Shown: positions 8,405-17,830, counted from the first letter of the stretch. The stretch is DNA of 64,000 nt from Pseudomonas sp. MF4836 (GCF_002018875.1 NZ_MVOL01000007.1:186001-250000), one strand, 5' to 3'. The notes: a model not told the origin generated them from the sequence alone. Program-made: numbers and translations.

Positions 8405-8971
8405 TCAATCGGGATCAGGCCGCAGGCGCACGGCAATCTGCGCCACGCGTTGGCCGAGACAGGCCGCGGTGCGTCGGTCGGCCAGCGCCAGCGCCGCCTG
8501 GGGCGAGTGTTCGGGCAACGACTGGGCCATGGCACCCAGGGAACAGCCTAGTCGGTTCAGGGACGAGCCTTCGCCGCCGGTGCCAGGCAGCAGGCCCAGG
8601 CCGACCCAGATCATCCCGTGCTGAGAGGCAAACACCGCCAGTTGCAGCAGGCTGTTGAGGGTGTCGCCGCTGAGGCTGTCGGCATGGGTGAACCCGGCCG
8701 CCAGCTTGTCGCGCCAGGGCTGGGCCAGATAGAAGGCGGCGGTGGCGTCCATAAACCCGCGAAACGGCGCCGACAGGCTGCCCATGCAGGTGGGCGCGCC
8801 GAAGATAATCGCGTCGGCGCGGTGCAGCTCGTCCCAGTGCTCCTGCACCTGCTCCACCGCGATCAGGCAGCCATGGCTCCCGGGCTGGCTCTCGACACCG
8901 GCCAACACCGCTTCGGCCAGGCTGCGGGTCCGGCCGTACGCGCTGTGATAGACAATCGCCACCCTGCTCAT
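8405..8971 (-). CDS. Flavodoxin-like / NAD(P)H-dependent FMN oxidoreductase family protein
   Basis: A 188-residue flavodoxin fold of the WrbA/NQO-like kind. The FMN phosphate loop is VAIVYHSAYGRTRSLAE, and the ring-binding region APTCMGSLSAPFRGFMD plus the GFTHADSLSGDTLNSL block match the WrbA group. Such proteins carry out two-electron reduction of quinones. Start at 8971 with an upstream GAGG. Probably co-transcribed with the alpha/beta hydrolase; divergent from the large winged-helix regulator, with the second copy of the 22-bp motif in the shared promoter region. Confidence 0.82.
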   Translation of the reverse strand: MSRVAIVYHSAYGRTRSLAEAVLAGVESQPGSHGCLIAVEQVQEHWDELHRADAIIFGAPTCMGSLSAPFRGFMDATAAFYLAQPWRDKLAAGFTHADSLSGDTLNSLLQLAVFASQHGMIWVGLGLLPGTGGEGSSLNRLGCSLGAMAQSLPEHSPQAALALADRRTAACLGQRVAQIAVRLRPDPD

Positions 8972-9072
8972 CCTGGCATCCTCGATGGCTGGCCCTGCCG
9001 GTTCCGGGCGCCCGGGCGACTCCGTGGCACGGCCTCTAATCCGCCAATGGTTGGGCTTGGGCCCGCGTCAGT

Positions 9073-9094
9073 ACGAGTTAAACGTTGTTAATTT
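9073..9094 (+). promoter_or_regulatory. 22-bp motif, copy 2 (candidate operator)
   Basis: Identical to the minus-strand motif at 6846-6867. It sits in the 350-base gap between the divergent flavodoxin-like gene and the winged-helix regulator at 9322. Nothing else convincing was seen in that gap. Confidence 0.6.
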
Positions 9095-9321
9095 TCTGGC
9101 CCCTGCGCCGCCAGCAGACGATCGGCAATGCCCCGTAAATCCGGCGCGCAACCGCTCTGCGACGCGCCCTGGAGGAAAATCGCCGGCGTGCAGCGGGCGC
9201 GGTCCTCGTTGCGCAGCGGGTAAAACCTGAGGAATATGCTCAGGTTCATCGCCAGTCAGCGCACTGCCCGCCTGGGTCGGGTGTGGCCGTGGGCTTCGCG
9301 AGCCGAAAAAGAGACCGCCCC

Positions 9322-12144
9322 ATGAGTCAGTACAAGCCCCTTGCCAGCGACCAGGCCGTGCATTTCGGCCCCTATCGCATCCACCCGCAACAGCGCCTGG
9401 TGCTGGAATCCGGGCGTCCGCTGCGCCTGGGCAAGCGGGCGGTCGATATCCTGCTGATCCTGCTGGAACACGCGGGCAATGTGGTGAGCAAACAGGAACT
9501 GATCGCCCGTGTCTGGCCCAAAAGCGTCGTCGAGGACGGCAACCTGCGGGTGCACATGGCGGCCTTGCGCAAGGCCCTGGGCGATGGCCAGGCCGGCCAG
9601 CGCTACATCGTCACCGTGGCTCAGCGCGGCTACAGTTTTGTCGCCCCCCTGAGCATCGAACCGGCGCCCTGCCACAGCGCCCCCCTGCCCCATGCCAGCC
9701 TCGGCCACAACCTGCCGCTGCGACGCACGCGGATGATCGGGCGCCAGGCCTTGATCGACAGCCTGGTGCAACAGCTGCCGCAACAGCGTTTTATCACCCT
9801 GACCGGCGCCGGCGGCATCGGCAAGACCACCGTCGCCCTGCGCGTCGCCGAGTTGCTGATCGGCCATTACCGCGACGGCATCCGCCTGCTGGACCTGGCG
9901 CCGCTCAACGACCCGGCGCTGATCGTGCCCAACCTCGCGGCCCTGCTCGACCTCACCCCCCGTGACCAGGACCCGCTGGGAGGCATTGCCGAGCAGTTGC
10001 GCGAGCGGCAGATGCTGCTGGTGATCGACAATTGCGAGCACCTGCTCGATGCCATCGCCCTGATCAGCGAGACCCTGCTGCGCAGCGCCCCGCAATTGCA
10101 CATCCTGACCACCAGCCGCGAAAGCCTGCGGGCCGAGGGCGAGTCTGTGCAGCGTCTGGATTCCCTGGCCTGCCCACCGGCGACCGACCCCCCGGACCGC
10201 GCCCGGGCCCTCGGCTACCCGGCCCTGCAATTGCTGCTGGAACGGGCGCTGTCGAACCAGGAAACCTTCGAACTGAGCGACGCCGAGCTGCCTCTGGCCA
10301 TCGAGGTCTGCCGTCGTCTGGACGGCATTCCCCTGGCCCTGGAACTGGCGGCGGCGCAAATCGCCCGCTTTGGCCTGCCCGGGCTCCTGACCCAGTTGCA
10401 GGGGCGCTTTCGCCTGCTGACCCGTGGCCGCGACTGCAGTCTGCCGCGCCAGCAGACCTTGCGCGCCACCCTGGACTGGAGCTTCGCCCTGCTCACCCCC
10501 TGCGAACAGATCTGCCTGCGGCGCCTGGCGCTGTTTCGCGGCAGCTTTACCCTGGAGTCGGCGGCGGCGGTGATTGGCGGCGAACACATCGCCCCCGGCG
10601 AGGTGCTGGGTTCGGTGACGCAGTTGGTGGCCAAGTCGTTGCTGAATGTGGAAGCCGGCGACGACGAGGTGGCGTACCGCCTGCTGGACACCACCCGCAG
10701 CTACGCCCGGGAGAAACTCGCCGCTGCCGCCGAGTTGTTCGCCACCCGCGAACGCCACGCCGCACGCTGCCTGGCCCTGATGAAACAGGCCGAACATGAC
10801 TGGGAGCTGCTCCCCAGCGCACAGTGGATCAGCCGCTATGCACCGCACCGCGAAGACATCCGCGCCGCGCTCGATTGGGGCCTTGGCCCCCACGGCCCGC
10901 AGATCCTGGCCATCCGCCTGACCGCCAGTGCCATGCCGCTGTGGCAGGAACTGTCGCTGCTCAAGGAGCACGGGCTGTTCGTGAGCAAGGCCCTGGCCCT
11001 GCTGGAGCAGTTCGCCACGCCCTGCCCGCGCCTGAACATCAGCCTGCAGCTGGCCATGGGCAGTTTTTCGTACCACACCCGCGGCGCCACCGCGCACACC
11101 CTTCAGGCCTTTGTCAGTGCCCGGGAATTGGCCGAACACTGCGCCGACCTGCTCGGCCAGCTCAAGGCCGTCTCGGGGCTGATGGCGGTCAACCTGTGCT
11201 GCGGCAACTACCGGCAGGCCCAGGAGCAGAGCCGGCACTTCGAGCGCCTGGGGCCCCACGAGGAACCGGTTCTGGCCCTCAGCGCCCAGCGCTTGCAGGT
11301 GCTGGCGCAGCATTTTGTCGGGGACCAGGTGCTGGCCCGGCACAACGCCGAACAGGTGATCCAGCGCATGGCCCAGAGTGGCCACCTCAATCGCTTTACC
11401 CACGGTTTTGGCGTGCAGTACGACCAGAGCGTGGCGTCCCTGACCATCCTCGCGCGGATCCTGTGGCTGCAAGGTTTTCCGGAGCAGGCCTGGCGCACCG
11501 CCAGCCAGGCGCTGGAACTGGCGTTGCAGATCAACCATGGCACCTCGATCTGCTACACCCTGGCCCTGTCCGGCTGCGTCATCGCCCATTACAACGGCGA
11601 CGCGCCGACGGCCCGGGCCTTGCTCGAACTGCTGCTGCAACAGGCGCAGAAACACTCGGTGCGGCTGTTCCACACCTGGGGCCGGCACTATGCCCAGGTG
11701 CTGGAAGCAACCCCCGGCGGCGCCGACCCCGAAACTGCCGAGGGCGACGGGCTGATCCGCGACATCATGCTGACCCTGCGCCCCGAGGTGGTGGACGACG
11801 CCCTGCTGCAACGCGCCAACAGCGGTGCCGCCGGCTGGAGCGCACCGGAGATTCTGCGGGTACGGGCCGACAACCTGCTGAGCCAGGATTGCCCGCAACA
11901 GACCCGCAGCGCCGAAGGGGTATTGCTCGAGGCGCTGGCCGTGGCTCGGCGCCAGGGCGCCCTGGCCTGGGAGCTGCGCAGCGCCACCTCACTGGCGCGG
12001 CTGTGGCAGCAGCAGGGTCGCTACCAGCAGGCACGGGATGTGCTGGAGCCGATCTACGCGCGCTTCACTGAAGGTTTCGCCACCCCCGACCTGATGCAGG
12101 TGCGGCTCCTACTCGACGACCTGCAACGCCAGCTCGCGGCCTGA
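9322..12144 (+). CDS. Winged-helix (OmpR-type) regulator with NTPase and helical repeat region
   Basis: A 940-residue regulator. Residues about 13-108 form an OmpR/PhoB-type winged helix (LRLGKRAVDILLILLEHAG, ARVWPKSVVEDGNLRVHMAALRKAL, QRGYSFVAP). A P-loop NTPase follows, with Walker A GAGGIGKTT at 162-170 and Walker B MLLVIDNCEHLLD. The rest is alpha-helical and probably TPR-like. This is the layout of STAND-type transcription factors: ligand sensing by the repeats, ATP-driven oligomerisation, DNA binding at the N-terminus. The ATG at 9322 fits the winged helix better than the upstream in-frame start at 9283. Its 3' end overlaps a convergent paralogue by 36 bases. Target genes are unknown. 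Confidence 0.88.
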   Translation: MSQYKPLASDQAVHFGPYRIHPQQRLVLESGRPLRLGKRAVDILLILLEHAGNVVSKQELIARVWPKSVVEDGNLRVHMAALRKALGDGQAGQRYIVTVAQRGYSFVAPLSIEPAPCHSAPLPHASLGHNLPLRRTRMIGRQALIDSLVQQLPQQRFITLTGAGGIGKTTVALRVAELLIGHYRDGIRLLDLAPLNDPALIVPNLAALLDLTPRDQDPLGGIAEQLRERQMLLVIDNCEHLLDAIALISETLLRSAPQLHILTTSRESLRAEGESVQRLDSLACPPATDPPDRARALGYPALQLLLERALSNQETFELSDAELPLAIEVCRRLDGIPLALELAAAQIARFGLPGLLTQLQGRFRLLTRGRDCSLPRQQTLRATLDWSFALLTPCEQICLRRLALFRGSFTLESAAAVIGGEHIAPGEVLGSVTQLVAKSLLNVEAGDDEVAYRLLDTTRSYAREKLAAAAELFATRERHAARCLALMKQAEHDWELLPSAQWISRYAPHREDIRAALDWGLGPHGPQILAIRLTASAMPLWQELSLLKEHGLFVSKALALLEQFATPCPRLNISLQLAMGSFSYHTRGATAHTLQAFVSARELAEHCADLLGQLKAVSGLMAVNLCCGNYRQAQEQSRHFERLGPHEEPVLALSAQRLQVLAQHFVGDQVLARHNAEQVIQRMAQSGHLNRFTHGFGVQYDQSVASLTILARILWLQGFPEQAWRTASQALELALQINHGTSICYTLALSGCVIAHYNGDAPTARALLELLLQQAQKHSVRLFHTWGRHYAQVLEATPGGADPETAEGDGLIRDIMLTLRPEVVDDALLQRANSGAAGWSAPEILRVRADNLLSQDCPQQTRSAEGVLLEALAVARRQGALAWELRSATSLARLWQQQGRYQQARDVLEPIYARFTEGFATPDLMQVRLLLDDLQRQLAA

Positions 12145-13614
12145 GACCCAACTCGGGCAGCCGATGTAATGGGCATAACGCTGCTGCAAATGCTGCAACT
12201 GCAACGGGTCATCGAGTTTGTCGCGGGTGTAGGCGCGGGTGGTGTTGAGCAACCGATAGCGCAGGGCACCCGGTCGCGGTTCCAGGCTCAGCAGGGACTT
12301 GGCCGCCAGGCGGCTCAACAGGTGACTCAGGTCGGCGTGCTCCAGGGCGCTGCCGACCACGCTGCGCCTGACCGCTGCCGGGCTGAAGCCGCCGGGAAAC
12401 AACGCCAGGTGCTGGAACAGCCACTGCTCGGGCAGGCTCAGGCGTTCATAACTCCAGTCCAGGGCGGCCTTCAGGGTCTGATGCCGCTCCACGGCCGTGC
12501 GCCGGCCCTTGCCCAACACCTGCAAGCCGTTCTCCAGCTGGGCCTGCAAGCCCTGGATGCCCAGCGCCGCGACCTGGGCCGCCGCCAATTCCAGGGCCAG
12601 GGGCAGGCCATCCAGACGCCGGCAGATATCGCGCAGGGCCAGCAGGTCCTGCTCGCGCAGGCAAAAGCCCTGCTGCCCGGCACGGGCCCGACTGACAAAC
12701 AGCTGCACCGCCGGATAGGCCAGTGCCTGGTTCACGCTGCGCAGCGCCGACAGCGGTGGCAGCGCCAGCACCGGCACCGCCTGTGCCCACTCGGCGGCTA
12801 TCCGCAGCGGCTCGCGGCTGCTCAGCAGCAGTGACACCTGGGGCGCCGCCTGCAACAGCGCCAGCACCAGGGCCCGGCACGGCGCCAGCAGGTGCTCGCA
12901 GCCGTCCAGCACCAACAGCATCTGCCGCGGGGCCAGTTGCCGGCACAGATCGCTCAGCGAACCTTCGGGTTCCAGGCTCAGCCCCAGGCCGTGCGCCAGG
13001 TGTTTGATCAGCGCCGCCGGTTCGCGCAGCGCTCCCAGGTCGACCCGCCAGGCGCCATCGCGACAGCGTGGCAAACGCAATTCGGCCAGGCGCAGGGCCA
13101 GGGTGCTCTTGCCGACCCCGGCCGGGCCGACCAGCGTCACCAGGCGCTGCCCCGACAGCCGCCGCAGCAGGCTGCCCAGCAGTTCCTCACGACCGATCAC
13201 CGGGCTCAGCCGCGCCGGCAGGTTGTGCCGTGGGCCCGAAGGCGTCGGGTCGCTGGCCAGGCTTTCGCCCGGGGCGCGGCCATACACCGGGGCCACAAAA
13301 CAGTAGCCGCGCTGCGGCAGGTTGACGATGTAGTGCTGGCCGTCGCGGCCATCGGCCAGGGCCCGGCGCAACGCGGCGATGTGCACCCGCAGGTTGATCT
13401 CCTCGACCACGCTGTGCGGCCAGACCCGGGCGATCAAGGTGTCCTTGCTGACGAACTGGCCGGCGCACTCCACCAGCACCAGGAGAAGTTCCAGGGCCCG
13501 TCCGCCCAACGGCAGCGGCCGCCCCGCTTCACTGACCAGGCGTTGCTGGCGCTGCAGGGTGAAAGGCCCGAAACGCAGCACCGCGTCGGGGTCATGGGGT
13601 TCAAGGCGGTTCAT
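12109..13614 (-). CDS. Winged-helix regulator with NTPase domain, short paralogue of the 9322 gene
   Basis: A 501-residue paralogue of the convergent gene at 9322. The N-terminal winged helix is closely similar (RVWPHSVVEEINLRVHIAALRRAL, QRGYCFVAP), the Walker A is GPAGVGKST at 163-171 and Walker B MLLVLDGCEHLL. It stops soon after the NTPase winged segment (YRLLNTTRAYTRDKL), so it lacks the roughly 430-residue repeat region of its paralogue. Either this is a naturally short type or the 3' part was lost. Start ATG at 13614. No obvious target adjoins it. Confidence 0.87.
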   Translation of the reverse strand: MNRLEPHDPDAVLRFGPFTLQRQQRLVSEAGRPLPLGGRALELLLVLVECAGQFVSKDTLIARVWPHSVVEEINLRVHIAALRRALADGRDGQHYIVNLPQRGYCFVAPVYGRAPGESLASDPTPSGPRHNLPARLSPVIGREELLGSLLRRLSGQRLVTLVGPAGVGKSTLALRLAELRLPRCRDGAWRVDLGALREPAALIKHLAHGLGLSLEPEGSLSDLCRQLAPRQMLLVLDGCEHLLAPCRALVLALLQAAPQVSLLLSSREPLRIAAEWAQAVPVLALPPLSALRSVNQALAYPAVQLFVSRARAGQQGFCLREQDLLALRDICRRLDGLPLALELAAAQVAALGIQGLQAQLENGLQVLGKGRRTAVERHQTLKAALDWSYERLSLPEQWLFQHLALFPGGFSPAAVRRSVVGSALEHADLSHLLSRLAAKSLLSLEPRPGALRYRLLNTTRAYTRDKLDDPLQLQHLQQRYAHYIGCPSWVSGRELALQVVE

Positions 13615-13800
13615 GTCATGCACTGTGGCGCGAAATGACCTGGCCAGGCACTGCGTCCTCAATCGGCGGACGGGCCAGGCCAAGCTCTGCGCATCCTTTT
13701 CCAGAGGGCTCGACGCTATCTTGGCAGGCACACATGGCAGGGCAATGCTGGCACGGGGAGCGGCACGGACATCACGGTGCCCTGCACGGCCATCCGCCCC

Positions 13801-14754
13801 TCAACTGAACTGCTGGCGGTACTGGGTCGGGGTCAGGCCGAGTTTTTCACCGAACAGAAAGCGCATGTGCCGCACGCTGCCAAAGCCACTGCGAAAGGCC
13901 ACCGTCTTCAGCGGCAGGTCGCTGCTTTCCAGCAGGCTGCGGGCGCGGTCGATGCGCGCGCTCTGCAAAAACTCCATGGGCGTCATCTGCACCTCGCGGG
14001 CAAAGACCCGGGCAAAATGCCGCGCGCTCATGGCCGCCAGGCTGGCCATGCGCTCGATGCTGAAGGCTTCTTCCAGGTGCTCCAGGACATGGTTCTGCAC
14101 CCGGGTAATCGGCGAGTCCTGGGGCGCTACGGCCGCCACCAGCGGGCTGAACTGGGCCTGGCTGCCCTGGCGTTTCATCACCACCAGCAACACTTTGGCC
14201 ACTTCCAGGGCGACTTTCTTGCCATGGTCCTGGGCGACGATGGACAGCGCCAGGTCGATGCCCGCCGTGACCCCGCCGGAGGTGATCAGCCGACGGTCCT
14301 GGAGGTAAATGTGATCGGTCTCGACCAGGGCCTTGGGGAAGCTTTTGCCCAGGCGTTCGGTGTAGTGCCAGTGGGTGGTCACGCGGTGGCCGTCGAGCAA
14401 CCCGGCATGCCCCAGGATAAAGGCCCCGGTACAGATCGAACCGTAGCGCCGGGCACGCTGCGGCGCCGATTCGAGCCAGGCCAGCAACGGCTGGTGCTGC
14501 TGGTTGTAGGCCCCCGGCCCGCCCGGCACCAGCAGCAGGTCATAGCTGTCCAGAGACTGCTCCAGAGGGTGGTCGGCATGCACCAGCACCCCGTTCGAGG
14601 CGCGCAGCGCCGTCCGCTCGGTGCCGATGGTCGAAATCCGGTAATGGTCGGCGTCGGGCAGGTAACGGTTGGCGATGGAAAACACCTCCAGGGGCCCGGC
14701 CATATCGAGCAGGAGGAAGTCCGGAAACAGCACCATAGCCACGGTTTTGATCAC
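13801..14754 (-). CDS. GlxA family transcriptional regulator (DJ-1/PfpI-like domain plus AraC HTH)
   Basis: About 317 residues. The N-terminal DJ-1/PfpI-like domain (KTVAMVLFPDFLLLDMAGPLEVF, LLVPGGPGAYN, SICTGAFILGHAGLLDG) precedes two AraC-type helix-turn-helix motifs (ERMASLAAMSARHFARVFAREV and LPLKTVAFRSGFGSVRHMRFLFG). The domain acts as a sensor rather than an enzyme in this family. No good ATG exists at the N-terminus: GTG at 14754 gives the usual family start, TTG at 14778 a slightly longer protein, ATG at 14736 a shorter one. Divergent from the pirin gene, whose expression it may control. The effector is unknown. Confidence 0.85.
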   Translation of the reverse strand: MIKTVAMVLFPDFLLLDMAGPLEVFSIANRYLPDADHYRISTIGTERTALRASNGVLVHADHPLEQSLDSYDLLLVPGGPGAYNQQHQPLLAWLESAPQRARRYGSICTGAFILGHAGLLDGHRVTTHWHYTERLGKSFPKALVETDHIYLQDRRLITSGGVTAGIDLALSIVAQDHGKKVALEVAKVLLVVMKRQGSQAQFSPLVAAVAPQDSPITRVQNHVLEHLEEAFSIERMASLAAMSARHFARVFAREVQMTPMEFLQSARIDRARSLLESSDLPLKTVAFRSGFGSVRHMRFLFGEKLGLTPTQYRQQFS

Positions 14755-14831
14755 AAAGAAGGCACTCGTCGGAGGCAAAGCTTGCAGGCCTGGAATCAGG
14801 CCCGCGCATTATGGCGAAGGTCTCGCCCCGG

Positions 14832-14894
14832 GTGGAATATTCCGCAACTCGGGGGTAAATACCGCTCACCCACTGTCAACCCAAAAGCGACAGT
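14832..14894. promoter_or_regulatory. Palindromes between the GlxA-type regulator and pirin
   Basis: GGAATATTCC is a perfect palindrome at 14832-14841, and ACTGTC/GACAGT form an inverted repeat at 14872-14877 and 14889-14894. Both are placed as candidate operators in the divergent promoter region. Confidence 0.35.
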
Positions 14895-15000
14895 CATTCA
14901 ACTTTCAGGCGCTTTTTGAGCCGACCGGTAACCATTAACCTTCTTCTCAACGCCGGAGCCCTGCATCTCGCAGCCCCGCTCCCCTTCAGGAGAAGACCTT

Positions 15001-15723
15001 ATGCTTACCCTTCGCAAAGCCTCGGACCGCGGCGCCGCCAACCATGGCTGGTTGAAGTCGTTCCACACGTTTTCCTTCGCCAACTACTGGAACCCAAAGG
15101 AACAGGGTTTTTCCGACCTGCTGGTGATCAATGACGACCGGGTCGCCGCCGGCAAGGGTTTCGGCCAGCACCCGCACCGCGACATGGAGATTTTCTCCTA
15201 TGTGCTCGAAGGCGCCCTGGAACACAAGGACACCCTGGGCACCGGTTCGGTGATCCGTCCCGGCGATGTGCAATTGATGAGTGCCGGCAGCGGCGTGGCC
15301 CACAGCGAGTTCAACCACAGCTCGACCCGGCCGGTGCACTTCCTGCAGATCTGGATCGTGCCCCAGGTCAGCGGCGCCGAACCGCGTTATCAGCAGGAGC
15401 ACTTCAGCGCGCAGCAAAAACGCGGACGCTTGCAGCTGATCATCTCCCCGGACGGGGCCGAGGGTTCGCTGCATGTGCGCCAGGACGCGCGGGTCTACGC
15501 CGGTCTGTTCGACGGCGCCGAAGCCGCCAGCCTGACCCTGGACGCCGAGCGCTACGCCTACATCCACGTGGCGCGCGGCAGTCTGACGGTCAATGGCCAG
15601 CGGTTGCAGGAAGGCGACGGCGCGCGGTTGCGCAATGAGCGGGAAATCCACCTCGACCAGGGCGAGGATGCCGAAGTCCTGGTATTCGACCTGCGACCTC
15701 AGGACCTGCCGCAATTGCCATGA
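15001..15723 (+). CDS. Pirin family protein
   Basis: A 240-residue bicupin pirin of the YhhW type. The metal ligands are visible as FGQHPHRDMEIFSYVLEG and SGVAHSEFNHS, the usual two His, one His and one Glu arrangement. YhhW and human pirin show quercetinase activity in vitro, but the true bacterial substrate is unclear. The ATG at 15001 follows AGGAGAAGACCTT, a strong ribosome-binding site. Monocistronic, ending at a hairpin. Divergent from the GlxA-type regulator, an arrangement often seen for pirins and suggesting local control (inference). Confidence 0.92.
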   Translation: MLTLRKASDRGAANHGWLKSFHTFSFANYWNPKEQGFSDLLVINDDRVAAGKGFGQHPHRDMEIFSYVLEGALEHKDTLGTGSVIRPGDVQLMSAGSGVAHSEFNHSSTRPVHFLQIWIVPQVSGAEPRYQQEHFSAQQKRGRLQLIISPDGAEGSLHVRQDARVYAGLFDGAEAASLTLDAERYAYIHVARGSLTVNGQRLQEGDGARLRNEREIHLDQGEDAEVLVFDLRPQDLPQLP

Positions 15724-15730
15724 CCCACAG

Positions 15731-15764
15731 CAACCCGGCACGGGCGACGTCCCCTGCCGGGTTG
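15731..15764. terminator. Hairpin between pirin and MATE genes
   Basis: CAACCCGGCA (15731-15740) pairs perfectly with TGCCGGGTTG (15755-15764). It lies between convergent genes and has only a weak T-run on either strand. Confidence 0.6.
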
Positions 15765-15778
15765 CGTTGTGGCGTGGA

Positions 15779-17134
15779 TCAGATCAGGCGCTGGATCTTC
15801 TGATGCTGCCAGACCCGTTTGTAGTAGGCGCTCTGCAACGCCAGCATGCACAGATAGGTCACCGGGAAAGCCATCCACACCCCCTCAAGGCCGAAGTGCG
15901 CGCTGAACAGATAGGCCGCCGGCACCTCGATCGCCAGAATGCAGAAAATCGAAATCGTCACCGGCATCAGCACCGTGCCGCTGGCGCGCATGATGCCGCC
16001 CACCACCGCCTGGAAGCCGAACACCAGCATGCTCCAGAGCATGATGTGCAACAGGTGCTGGGCCTGAGCCTGGGTTGCCGGGTCGGTGATGAACAGCCCA
16101 AGCAGCCAGTGGGACAACAAGTAACCCAGGAGCACCAGGCCGCCGGTCAGCCAGACGTTGATCAGCAACCCGGTGCGCAGGATCGGCCCGATACGTTCCA
16201 GGCGCCCGGCACCAATCGCCTGGGCGCCGAGGATCGAGGCGGTAATGGCAATCGACAGCGCCGGGAACTGCACGTAGTTGACGATCTGCGTCACCGCACC
16301 ATAGGCCGCCGTGGCCTGGGAGCCGTGCTGGTTGACCAGGGCCAGGATCACCAGCTCCGACAGCGAGATCACCACCATCTGCAAGCCGGTCGGCAGGCCG
16401 ATGCGCAGCACCTTGCCGAGGATGTTCAGGTCCAGGCGCATGGCCGCGAACAGCCCACGGTCCAGCGCCAGCACATGCCGCTTGCGGTTCAGGCGCCAGG
16501 CCAGGACCGCCATGGCCGCGATATTGCCCGCCAGGCCGGCCAACGCCGCACTCTGGATGCCCATGCTCGGCAGCCCCAGCCAGCCGCGAATCAGCGCCGG
16601 GGTCAGGAGCAGGCCGACGCAGGTCGACACCACCAGGGCCAGCAGCGGCGACAGCGTGTCACTGACCCCGCGCAGCAGTTGGGTGAACAGCACAAATACC
16701 AGCAGCAGCGGCATGGTCAGCATCATCACCCGGGCATAGGACACCGCGTCCTCCAGCACATCCGCCGGGGTGCCCAAGCCCTGCAAGGCTTCCCGGGCAA
16801 ACAGGCTGCCCACCACCGCCGCCAGCAAGCCGATGATCGCCCCCAGCAACAGGGTCGCACCGGCAATCGCCTTGACCGTGCCCGGCTCCCGCGCGCCCCA
16901 GGCCTGGCCGATCAGCACGCCGGCCCCGGCGCCAAGGCCGATCACCAGGGCGATAAAGAAAAACACGATGGGGAACATCCCCGAGACCGCCGCCAAGGCC
17001 TGGGTGCCGAGCATCTGGCCGATGTAAATGCTGTTCAGGGTGCCCGACATCGATTGCAGGAAGTTGGACAGCACCATCGGCGCGAGAAACGCCAGGTAGA
17101 TCTTCCATAGCGGGCGTTGTGTGGGGGTTTGCAT
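15779..17134 (-). CDS. MATE family efflux transporter
   Basis: A 451-residue polytopic protein with about 12 helices in two homologous halves, typical of MATE Na+- or H+-coupled drug exporters. Family features include LAPMVLSNFLQSMSGTLNSIYIGQMLG near the N-terminus and the matching KVLRIGLPTGLQMVVISLSEL at the start of the second half. The ATG at 17134 was chosen because it begins MQTPTQRPLWKIY, the usual short tail before helix 1; a start at 17158 adds eight residues. The substrate cannot be told. It appears monocistronic. Confidence 0.9.
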   Translation of the reverse strand: MQTPTQRPLWKIYLAFLAPMVLSNFLQSMSGTLNSIYIGQMLGTQALAAVSGMFPIVFFFIALVIGLGAGAGVLIGQAWGAREPGTVKAIAGATLLLGAIIGLLAAVVGSLFAREALQGLGTPADVLEDAVSYARVMMLTMPLLLVFVLFTQLLRGVSDTLSPLLALVVSTCVGLLLTPALIRGWLGLPSMGIQSAALAGLAGNIAAMAVLAWRLNRKRHVLALDRGLFAAMRLDLNILGKVLRIGLPTGLQMVVISLSELVILALVNQHGSQATAAYGAVTQIVNYVQFPALSIAITASILGAQAIGAGRLERIGPILRTGLLINVWLTGGLVLLGYLLSHWLLGLFITDPATQAQAQHLLHIMLWSMLVFGFQAVVGGIMRASGTVLMPVTISIFCILAIEVPAAYLFSAHFGLEGVWMAFPVTYLCMLALQSAYYKRVWQHQKIQRLI

Positions 17135-17290
17135 GGAGGGGGCAGGTCTCGGCGGCAAATGAGGGGCAGGCAGGAAGATTCTACGTCATGGGCGGTCAAG
17201 GGGCGGGACGAAACAGCCGGCAGCGGCACGTCCAGGGGGACGGGCCACGGCTCGACTCAAGCCAGGCAGACGCGGCGCCTGGCGCAGCCC

Positions 17291-17830
17291 TCAGTGGTTA
17301 TCCTGATACGCCGCCAGTGCCTGGCAAGTGCGACAGCGGAACAGGTAGGCCGTCGGGCCCTGGTGTTTATCCAGGGCATTGAAAAAACCTTCCCATTGCG
17401 GGCCGTTGGGCAGGCCGGTGGAATCCTGCACCGCGAGGATCGCTTCGGCCCCCAGTTCCAGCAGTTCGGCGTGACCGGCCTTGCCCAGAAACTGCGCACC
17501 GTCGCCGCAATGGGTCAGCCACTGCTCCTGCTGCCAGCCATTGAAGCCGGGGGTGCGCTGGCTGATTTCGTCCCGGACCTGTTCGTCGAGGTCATCGTCG
17601 TCGGGGCCGATGCTGTCTTCGTCGGTAAAGGTCACGGCGAATTTTTCATGGGCGCTGCCATCGGCAATGCACCAAGGGCAGAAGCTCTCTTCATACTCTT
17701 CCACCGCGTACACCGGGCCCACGTAGATCAAGCCTCGGGGCCGCTCACAACAGATGCAGCTGGCCTCGGACGGCTCGACGGAACCGCTGGCGACCGGGTC
17801 GGGGTGGTAATTGAAATGGGGCAGATTCAT
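17291..17830 (-). CDS. CbrC family protein (UPF0167)
   Basis: A 179-residue CbrC-family protein. The Cys-rich CICCERPRG, FCPWCIADGSA and, at the C-terminus, LFRCRTCQALAAY motifs look like zinc ligands. The family is named from E. coli, where cbrC lies in the CreBC regulon and has been linked to colicin E2 tolerance; the molecular function is unknown. CAGGAG precedes the ATG at 17830. No obvious operon partner. Confidence 0.85.
   Translation of the reverse strand: MNLPHFNYHPDPVASGSVEPSEASCICCERPRGLIYVGPVYAVEEYEESFCPWCIADGSAHEKFAVTFTDEDSIGPDDDDLDEQVRDEISQRTPGFNGWQQEQWLTHCGDGAQFLGKAGHAELLELGAEAILAVQDSTGLPNGPQWEGFFNALDKHQGPTAYLFRCRTCQALAAYQDNH

Noticed and set aside
6846..9094. A mobile cassette bounded by terminal inverted repeats
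   Set aside because: No transposase or integrase, no target-site duplication next to the 22-bp repeats, and the enclosed genes look ordinary; shared operators are the simpler reading.
9256..11898. 880-codon open frame on the minus strand opposite the large winged-helix regulator
   Set aside because: It mirrors the real gene in a GC-rich context, has low-complexity Gln/Gly/Arg-rich composition and no domain; the plus-strand product has clear winged-helix and P-loop motifs.
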